Source: Littorina saxatilis
Lineage: Eukaryota > Mollusca > Gastropoda > Littorinimorpha > Littorinidae
Assembly (NCBI RefSeq): GCF_037325665.1
Contig: NC_090252.1
Span: 20,126,843 to 20,190,842 of the forward strand
Length of the DNA: 64,000 nt
Reading direction: 5' to 3'
A program made the position numbers and the translations under genes. Positions 56,881 through 64,000 of this stretch are shown one piece after another (positions within the stretch are counted from its first letter, which is position 1; each line of letters begins with the position of its first letter). Below the pieces are notes generated by a model, which worked only from the letters and a program-made list of their open reading frames with translations, was not told the origin of the DNA and did no database searches.

Positions 56881-57356
56881 TTGTTTGTTTGTTTGTTTGT
56901 TTGTTGCTTAACGTCCAGCCGACTACGCAGAGCCATATCAGGACGAGGAAGGGGGGGATGAAGGGGGCCACTTGTCAAGCGATTCCTGTTTACAAATGCA
57001 CTAACCCATTACTTGTGTCCCAGCAGGCTTTAGTAAAACTAAATTAATACCTACTGGAAGATTACCAGTTTCCAGTATGTTAAAATAGGCTTAACCTATC
57101 TACTGCTGGACTTACATCAGAACACTAACAGATTAAACTATACATGAATCGCGAGACAAGCGGCAAGAGAAGAGATTTTTGGAAAAAATACAGGTGAATG
57201 AGCAAGAAGGCAGAAAAAAGAAAAGAATTCACGAAGAAAAAGAGAGCATGACAGGAAAGAGGAACCAAAAATCTACCTAACAGCAAACTAGAAAGCTTCT
57301 GCGGTTCCAAAAACAGGAGGGGCTTTTAATTTCATAACCGCAGTGCCCCACTGCGG
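56881..57356 (-). mobile_element. SINE (family S3) with hairpin head
   Basis: A 476-bp insert flanked by the perfect 13-bp duplication GACTACGAGCAGT (56868-56880 and 57357-57369). On the minus strand it begins with the hairpin CCGCAGTGGGGCACTGCGG and ends with GGCTGGACGTTAAGCAAC and a (CAAA)n tail. The 3' end resembles that of the tRNA-headed S1 family, so the two probably use the same LINE machinery. The head is not tRNA-like by eye. It is absent from copy 1. Confidence 0.8.
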
Positions 57357-57525
57357 GACTACGAGCAGTATACTTCGTGAAGCTGCACTGATTGTCGTTA
57401 AAAAGACTATGGTAAGTCGACTACGAGCAGTATACTTCGTGAAGCTGCACTGATTGTCGTTAAAAAGACTATGGTAAGTCGACTACGAGCAGTATACTTC
57501 GTGAACCTGCACTGATTGTCGTTAA

Positions 57526-57694
57526 AAAGACTTCGGGCTCAATTAGGGACCGCCTTAACACCAAATAAAACAAAATTGAGGCGGAGCAAAGTACAACAAT
57601 GTACAAGTAATACTGGAGAGAATAAAGGGCAAACACTACAGTATAGCGTTCGTGGGATACCTCCAGCTTCGCTGGGATTAATACGTTTGCTAAT
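57526..57694. other. Unassigned spacer
   Basis: Includes CCGCCTTAACACCAAATAAA, reminiscent of a SINE 3' end. No gene seen. Confidence 0.4.
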
Positions 57695-60210
57695 TAAAGT
57701 TGTCAAGTTCAAGTTCAAGTTTTATTGGTCCATAACCCATGGGGACATTTTGAACAATAAATACAATCAATACAATCAATATATGCTAATATAGTAAATA
57801 AAAAATAAATTAAAAAAATAAAACAAAATATGAAAAGCTGTTACAAATTCTAATAATAAATTCCAAAATATTCTTTAGCAATTTCTTTTTCTTAGTAGCA
57901 AACAACTTTTTAAATGTAAGTGCATTAGGTTTTTTTCCAATAGTAAGGTGGTAACAACTCAGCTCTTTCTTCTTTGAAAAAAATCACAGACAAATAAATA
58001 ATGGAATTCATCACCTATGTCTTGTGATACACATTTGGTGCAAGTTCTTTCTGATCTCGGGATGTTAAGATAACGTTCTTTCTGTACAGGCAAATTGTTG
58101 TTTAATGTTCTAAATTTCATCATTGAAACACATTGCTGATATGGCAGATGTGTGACATAGTCTTCACATGCAAAAGTATCTTTAAACATTCGATAATTCC
58201 AAAACATATGTTTTGTTCCAATTTCTGTAAACCATTTATGGATATACTGGTCATACAAGCTTCTTTTTACTTTCTGTTTAAACCATGTGCTTGAGTATAG
58301 AACATTTTCTTGAAAAGTCCAAAGGCCAGAGAGACCAATTTCATTTAAGGTTTTTTCAATAAGACATAAATAATCAGATTCAATCATCTTGTTAATATAC
58401 AATTTATAAGTAAAGCGATACACAATACTTGAAAAATTATTTTTATGAATAGGACTAATCAGTTTATACCAATAGCAAAGCATTCTACATTTCATATTAA
58501 CATCTAGTGGATATCTTCCAAGTTCACCAAATATCATAGCATTTGGAGTTGATTTTTTTAGTTTGAAAACAATTTTATAAAAACGCAATTGAAGTTTAGT
58601 AGCAAGTTCACAGGAACCAAAACCCCATACTTCTCATCCGTATAATAAAATTGGAGCAATCATTTTATTGAACAGGTCAACTTGTATGTCCACAGGCAGT
58701 GACAATTGTCTACAAGTATGCAAAAGAACAAACATTGCCCTTGAGGCACGATCATATAGATTCTTCTGTGCGACTGAACATGTATTATTATAATTAATCT
58801 TAATGCCCAAGTACATTAAATCAAACACTACTTCGATTAAATTGCCATTATACGTAAACAATGGTTTATTTCTAATTTTACCTCTGGAAAAAAAATATAA
58901 CTTTGTGTAATATTTAGACGTCATTTCAAACAGTATTCGTGCATTTTGTTTAAACATTCTTGCAGGTTTTTTTCTGACTCTGAGCAGATCACAGTATCAT
59001 CCGCATACAGTAATAAAAACATTTGAAACAAAGCATTTACATCAGTATCATCCATTCCAACCACAATAGCCTCTCTTGACATAGATTGTGGGACATTATT
59101 GTTTTCCAACAGAAAAGGCTTTTGATCATTTGAAAATAGAGCAAAAAACAGCGGTGACAGGTTTTCTCCTTGTCTAACTCCACACAAACTGGGAAAATAT
59201 CCAGAACACCCACTATTAACTTTAACGCAAGACTTGGCATTTTCGTACATATTTCTTACAGTTTTTAAAAACTTCCCATTAACATCAGAACTAACTAATT
59301 TCTCCCATAAAAATGCACGGCGAACTTTATCAAACGCTTTTTCATAGTCTACAAATGCACAAAACAGTCGCTTCTTTTTGTTGAGAAAAAAAATTAATGT
59401 ACAATGCAAAGTAAAAACATGGTCTAGTGTTGAAAAACCTGTACGGAAACCTGTTTGTTCTTGACCTAATTTATGTATTATTACTCTCCAAAAAGTTTGA
59501 TATGCCTTTATTTTTGTACAATGGAATAATTTCACCTACAGCCCATTGTGTTGGAACCTTTCCTGACTGCAAAACAACATTAAACAACAATACATAAATA
59601 TCAATCATTCGATCATGTGACGCTTTTAAATACTCATTGATTAATTTATCCTGACCGCATACCTTATTGTTTTTCAGCTTGTCTATACATTTGATAAATT
59701 CCTCCTTTGTAAAAGGCGCATTTAGAAATTCATTGCTTGCTTCATTTAAAGGTTCATTACTGTCATCCATTTCATTTTCATCACACTCTTGTAGTTTAGT
59801 GAAATGTTCGAAAAACTCCGAACAAGTTGGATAGTTAGTTTGGGAATTATTTTTTTTTATTTTTTTTTTATTTAGAAGATTCCAGTATGCTTTCGGGTCA
59901 GTACTTCTTAACTTTCTCAAAGTGTTAATGAACTCATTATGATACAACTTGCATTCCTTTTTTGTTGTATTTTTGTATTCTTGAAAAGCACTCTTTTTTT
60001 CATTATCATTGAACACATTTTTAAAGCGTCTTGCTTTGTTTTTCGCACGTACAAATATTTTTCCTTTCTCTTTGCAAGTTGCACTAAACCATGGTTGTTG
60101 CAGTTTGAATTTCTTTTAACGTGACTTTTTCATAAACTTTTGTTCTTTAATTACACCTATTTTCTCAGCAGAACAATTTAAAATATCACAAATCTTATCC
60201 CCGAGTACGC
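57695..60210 (-). mobile_element. LINE remnant on the minus strand
   Basis: Coding blocks run from 60210 down to 57959 and the 3' end is at about 57695, where the minus strand reads ACTTGAACTTGAACTTGAC, a short-repeat tail. The 5' truncation lies in the linker between endonuclease and RT. The protein is interrupted by frameshifts (around 59500 and 58940) and stops. Motifs fit the L1/RTE side of LINEs; clade is uncertain. Confidence 0.8.
57959..60120 (-). pseudogene. LINE reverse transcriptase pseudogene
   Basis: In order on the minus strand: PWFSATCKEKGKIF linker, KLRSTDPKAYWNLLNKK, KLKNNKVCGQDKLINEYLK, then a frame change, GQEQTGFRTGFSTLDHVF, FVDYEKAFDKVRR, GVRQGENLSPLFFALF and the catalytic YADDTVICSESEKNL. 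Another frame holds ISLMYLGIKINYNNTCSVA-like connection sequence to PILLYG. There a TGA (58631-58633 on the top strand) interrupts what is normally a cysteine position. The C-terminal domain ends CTKCVSQDIGDEFHYLFVC, a zinc-like motif. About three disabling changes are visible. Confidence 0.8.
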
Positions 60211-60521
60211 AGTAGGAGGGTCCAGCAGACTTTAATTGTGTGTCTGTCTGTCTGTCTCGACTTAACGGCTTATTGCTGGGAAACTACTGGACGCAGTTCT
60301 TTCAAAAGTTGATACACTAACTTGATAATAGGTCTGATTGATCGTATTAAAACTTCATAATGTTACCTGGGGCCTAAATGCGCCCCAAAACACAAAAGCC
60401 GCTCTTAACGGTGGCAGTTTTTGCGTGGGAGGCTGGTCGCTTTGCGAACAGCCTCAGCCGAACACGTCACGGAGTGACCAGAAAAGCGTGATTTACAAGC
60501 CAGCCAGCGGGTGCGGGGATT
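60211..60521. other. Unassigned sequence
   Basis: A (TGTC)n patch at 60239-60260, then non-repetitive DNA with no supportable gene. Confidence 0.4.
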
Positions 60522-60762
60522 TGTGACCCTCCACCACGAAATGAGTCGCATGTCACCTCGCGCGGTTCTGCACTAGGCTTAATATAAAGTCCGCGGAGTG
60601 TCTGATAACAGTGTGAGGGTCACCTTAGTCACAGGCTTACAACTCTCTTTTCTGAAACGATTTTCACCACTGGATAGAGCATACAAACCTCTTTAGGAAA
60701 ATGTAAAAATATGAAAATCATGCAAAGGTGACATGCGACTCATGCCGTGGTGGAGGGTCACA
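60522..60762. mobile_element. MITE with 37-bp terminal inverted repeats
   Basis: The left end TGTGACCCTCCACCACG... (60522-60558) and right end ...CGTGGTGGAGGGTCACA (60726-60762) are inverted copies with about two mismatches in 37. The 241-bp element has no ORF. The target duplication is not clear from the flanks, so the superfamily is left open. Confidence 0.8.
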
Positions 60763-60866
60763 TTTGGTCTCGGCAAAGAAATAACAATGCAGTGTTTGTC
60801 TCGGTGAGACTGAAAGAGAGACAAGAGAGCACGAGAGAGAGCGACAGGGACACACAGTGACCAAAG

Positions 60867-61140
60867 TGATCCGGGTTCGATTCCCGGCATGGGCGGTCTA
60901 TTCTTATTTTTTTTTAAATTCTTGTTTACTATTGTTTATTATGAACGTTTTAATGTTTTATTTTACTTTAATAGGTTTTTTTAATTGTGTAAAATAAATA
61001 AATAATATATATTTTTTTTAATCCAAGTGATCCGGATTTGATTCCCGGCATGGACGGTCTATTTTTTTTTAAATTTTTGTTTTACTCTAATACTTTTTTT
61101 AATTGTGTAAAATAAATAAATATTTTTTTTTAATCCACGT
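60867..61140 (+). repeat. Tandem pair of tRNA T-arm-like units
   Basis: GTGATCCGGGTTCGATTCCC (60867 on) and GTGATCCGGATTTGATTCCC (61027 on) are each followed by GGCATGG-CGGTCTATT, then T-rich and AATAAATAAAT sequence. The first matches a tRNA T-arm and 3' acceptor strand, but no 5' half, D-arm or anticodon arm precedes it. It is probably the rest of a tRNA-derived repeat duplicated as a roughly 160-bp unit. Confidence 0.6.
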
Positions 61141-61233
61141 GCACAAGACAAAAACTTTCATACTGGGGGAGCGTACTCGGGTCCAGCGCCAGCGTTTTTT
61201 ATTTGTAACACTATCAACGTCATCTGTTGTCGT

Positions 61234-61529
61234 ACTGGTGGGTTAAGTGGACAATTTTCCGATCTCCCAGGTCAAACTTATGTGCAAACCTTCTAGTGGC
61301 TTATCCCCCTTCCTGTGTACAAGAACAAGTGCGCACGGAAAAGATCCTGTAATCAATGTCAGAGTTCTGTGGGTTATAGAAACACGAAAATATCCAGCAT
61401 GCTTCCTCCAAAAGCGGCGTATGGCTGCCTAAATGGCGGGGTAAAAACGGTCATACACATAAAATTCCACTCGTGCAAAAACACGAGTGTACGTGGGATT
61501 TTCAGCCCACGAACGCAGAAGAAAAAGAA
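61234..61529 (+). mobile_element. S2-family SINE, 5' truncated
   Basis: Matches 11700-12000: TGGTGGGTTAAGTGG, GTGGCTTATCCCCCTTC, TGGCTGCCTAAATGGCGGGG and a GAAGAA-type tail. The tRNA-like head with pol III boxes is missing. Confidence 0.85.
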
Positions 61530-62521
61530 GTCAGTAACCTATTCAAGGTCTTTCGAATTTGTAGACACGTACTGTATGATAATTATATTATCACTGCATC
61601 AACACACAGGTGTTTTTTAGTTTTTTAAACGATTTTCTGCGCATTGTAACTAGAACAATGTATAATTAGTTTGTTGTTTTATTCACTGAGTAACAATTAG
61701 TTTTAGGTCTTGGAAACGAACTGGGTACTCGTGTAAATTCGTAATGGTTCTCAGCCAGTTCTTGGTAATGGTAACTCTAAGTGGCAGTTCTAGTTATAAA
61801 TTAAAGGCATGCCGTCTTATCTGTACCTTTGGCTGTTTGGAAATAGCAGGATGTGCAGGTTACAGAGACATTAAACGCAATTCAGTAGTGTAATAGATTA
61901 TATTCTTGCAGAATGTAATGCATCAAACACACATCTGACACGCATCTAACTCGCTCATGTACATTCTCCCACATACATATTTGGTCTATATGGTCCGCTG
62001 GACCCAAAAAGCAACAGCTATCAAATCAAATCAACATACAGAAAAAGCAATAAAAAAACATTGTAAAAAAACCACCAATAAGTTTAGTATTTATTACTTC
62101 ACATATATCTTATGAACATACACACATTTAGACACAATGTTTACATATTAGAATATTCAAGAATTGAACATAGATCACATAAGACACACCTTCACACTAG
62201 AAGTTGGTAAATCTCAGCGTCCTCGAATATGAAGGGAATATACAGTGTAGTCTCGACAGTGTCCAAAAGTTCGTTTGTACAAGCTGAATTAAGGCGTACG
62301 AACTGATCCGGATGTTTTCAGAAAAAAACCCGGTACATGCAGTACTAAAACCAGAGATTTCCATCAACTTCTGTTCAAGCGAAATGTTAAAACTGGCAGT
62401 GTCGGGACTGTAAATAACCGAGACAAACAAGGACATTTAGGAATGCAATGTTGCCACTTTGGCCCGTGTGTGTAATAATGATGCTGACAAAAATCAAGGA
62501 CATTGGTAATTAGTATCCGCA
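61530..62521. other. Unassigned intron-like sequence
   Basis: AT-rich. No ORF with a motif, no repeat recognised. Confidence 0.4.
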
Positions 62522-62872
62522 CAGCCAACCCCGTCTTTGTTTGTTTGTTTGTATGTTTGTTTGTTTGCTTAACGCCCAGTCCACCGCGAAGGGTGATATC
62601 AGGGCGGTGCTGCTTTGACATTTAACGTGCGCCACACACAAGACAGAAGTCGCAGCACAGGCTTCATGTCTCACCCAGTCACATTATTCTGACACCGGAA
62701 CAACCAGTCCTAGCACTAACCCCATAATGCCAGACGCCAGGCGGAGCAGCCACTAGATTGCCAATTTTAAAGTCTTAGGTATGACCCGGCCGGGGTTCGA
62801 ACCCACGGCCTACCGCTCACAGAGCGGACGCCTTACCACTAGGCCACCATGTTGCGGTCAGCCAACCCCGTC
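62522..62872 (-). mobile_element. tRNA-derived SINE (family S1), full length
   Basis: The body is 62536-62858 (323 bp), flanked by the perfect 14-bp duplication CAGCCAACCCCGTC (62522-62535 and 62859-62872). The minus-strand head has A box TGGCCTAGTGGTAAGGCG and B box GGGTTCGAACCCC. The tail is (CAAA)n with one CATA. Compared with 1020-1292 it has an extra block near 62694-62725 that the older copy has lost. Confidence 0.92.
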
Positions 62873-63204
62873 CACTACCTTATTTTTACAATATCACGAA
62901 AGTGCGCTTCTAACATAACTTACTGCAACGTGTTAGCGAACCATGGGCAATTCAGGGTAGGGTTTGATTTCGGAGCTAGACTAATGAGAAAACATTCGAA
63001 ATCGCGTAATGTCGCCACGTTTGGTCTCTCCCAACACATCTCTAGCTCTGTGTTTGCAATTTTCTATTTAACACATCAATTTGCAATGCTGGTTTTACTA
63101 ACTGAAACAGTTTCACTCAATATTAAAGCAATTAAGATTACTTTGTTTTCTTTACTTTTACTTCAGCATGATGCATACCTAACCGATGTCTTTTTTTGTT
63201 GCAG

Positions 63205-63213
63205 CTACACCAG
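63205..63213 (+). CDS. Candidate 9-base microexon (Ala-Thr-Pro)
   Basis: CTACACCAG is bounded by a strong acceptor (TCTTTTTTTGTTGCAG, ends 63204) and a consensus donor (GTAAGTAC at 63214). Its phase is 1 to 1. Spliced to 52497-52542 it gives ...LSYAV-A-T-P, a plausible signal-peptidase region, and it would pass the frame on in the same phase as the CUB exons, which start with a Cys after the split codon. The signals are strong, but nine bases carry no coding evidence of their own, so it could be chance. No equivalent was found after 687-732. Confidence 0.35.
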
Positions 63214-63255
63214 GTAAGTACATGTTCGTACTGATTGTCTGCATTGTCTAAGTTT

Positions 63256-63405
<150 letters not shown>

Positions 63406-63676
63406 AATTTCTACGCCCTGTAGTCTGAGCTCCAACCAGCTCATATATTCTTGAATTGTTATAATTTGTGCTCCCTCTCTAAAAACTGAGGGTCAGTTGA
63501 AATCTTCTGGACCCAACCAGGAAAGAGTAGACTTATACATTCAAAAATTGTCATGATTTAAGTTTCTCGTAAAGAATTCACGCAAACTATTACCTAATGT
63601 AACAGGATGAGGTATGCAATTTGGCTTGGTAAAGTGCCTTACATCAGCCTTTTGTAAAAAATGTGTATGTGAAATC

Positions 63677-63956
63677 AATACTGCAATAACAGAAAGACTG
63701 AATTTCTCATAAGCTTAAACGCAAAAGGAAATTTGCTGATGCGTGCACGATTTGGTGCGGGGCTTATATAATCATCGTAATTTTGTGTACAAAAACACAA
63801 CCTTTTGTAAACAATTAAATGGGTTTTTTTAAATCGTGGAAGGTACTCTATCGAAAATAGTGCTGCAATGACATATACTCTGAATTCCTCAGAGGCTTAA
63901 ACGCAAAACAAAATGTGCTGATACGTGCACGATTTCGTGAGGGGCGTATAGTCATT
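63677..63956 (+). repeat. Diverged tandem duplication, about 180-bp period
   Basis: Two blocks share CTTAAACGCAAAA, GTGCTGAT-CGTGCACGATTT and GGGGC-TATA-TCAT, at 63677-63777 and 63857-63956. No ORF. Confidence 0.65.
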
Positions 63957-64000
63957 TGTGTCTGCACTGAGCTTTCCTTGTCTTTGATGCGAAAGTAAAT

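Larger units (their letters stand above)
51803..57525. repeat. Copy 2 of the duplicated 5' gene block
   Basis: Collinear with 1-2608: flank, (ACAT)n (52232-52412), signal-peptide exon, TG tract and SINE, 62-bp minisatellite. The differences seen are mostly single bases, e.g. in the flank near 51926, 52205 and 52489. Two insertions absent from copy 1 enlarge it: a 2,670-bp LINE (53607-56276) and a 476-bp SINE (56881-57356). The left end of homology coincides with the window's first base, so the duplication probably extends further in both places. Confidence 0.9.
53357..57525. repeat. 62-bp minisatellite, copy 2, with three insertions
   Basis: Same unit and variant order as 1563-2608. It is interrupted by the LINE (53607-56276), the shared 63-bp SINE tail (56657-56719) and a second SINE (56881-57356). 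It ends with two or three units and then GACTTCGGGCTC, where copy 1 instead joins an R1 repeat. Confidence 0.9.

Overview
This is eukaryotic, repeat-dominated DNA, most likely from a gastropod mollusc. The evidence is spliced CUB-domain exons in long introns, very many (TG/AC)n tracts, tRNA-derived SINEs with (CAAA)n tails, L2-type and other LINEs, Tc1 and MULE remnants and a BEL/Pao LTR retrotransposon. Several interspersed repeats look like ones I associate with caenogastropods such as periwinkles; that is recall, not a search result.

Host gene content is small and all on the + strand. A signal-peptide first exon (687-732) is followed by exons that encode thirds of CUB domains: 14148-14261, 15184-15348, 15841-15942, 18710-18826, 20958-21094, possibly 21264-21401, then 41343-41492 and 43513-43614. 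Apart from the 3' side of 20958-21094 and the uncertain 21264-21401, every boundary is phase 1. This is the symmetrical exon structure expected of a modular secreted or cell-surface protein. The promoter-proximal region and first exon are repeated almost unchanged at 51803-57525 (first exon 52497-52542). A 9-base, phase 1-1 microexon candidate (63205-63213) follows that second copy. The window therefore appears to hold one multi-CUB gene and the 5' end of a tandem paralogue, or duplicated or allelic sequence from assembly.

Layout: 1-2608 duplicated 5' block with a 62-bp minisatellite; 2609-9200 interspersed repeats (R1, R3, hAT-like) in intron-like DNA; 9200-10742 dead Tc1 transposon; 11300-13775 L2 LINE with a nested SINE; 14148-21401 CUB exons; 21752-23800 two tandem R2 repeats; 23867-24800 a 68-bp minisatellite; 26301-26500 an assembly gap; 26501-38444 BEL/Pao sequence (whole-looking element 27041-38444 plus the end of another copy); 40018-40953 R1; 41343-43614 two CUB exons flanking a MULE fragment; 45572-47600 L1/Tx1-type LINE remnant; 48655-49738 R2; 50601-51437 R1; 51803-57525 second 5' block, carrying a LINE and a SINE that copy 1 lacks; 57695-60210 antisense LINE; 60522-62858 a MITE and SINEs; 62859-64000 the microexon candidate, a (TG)n tract and a diverged tandem duplication.

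The most interesting biology is in the CUB gene. Two of its exons have 3' splice sites directly after very long (TG)n tracts, it may use a 9-base exon at the signal-peptide junction, and its 5' end is duplicated. I could run no searches. Domain and family names come from motif recognition, and splice sites come from reading consensus signals and phase agreement.
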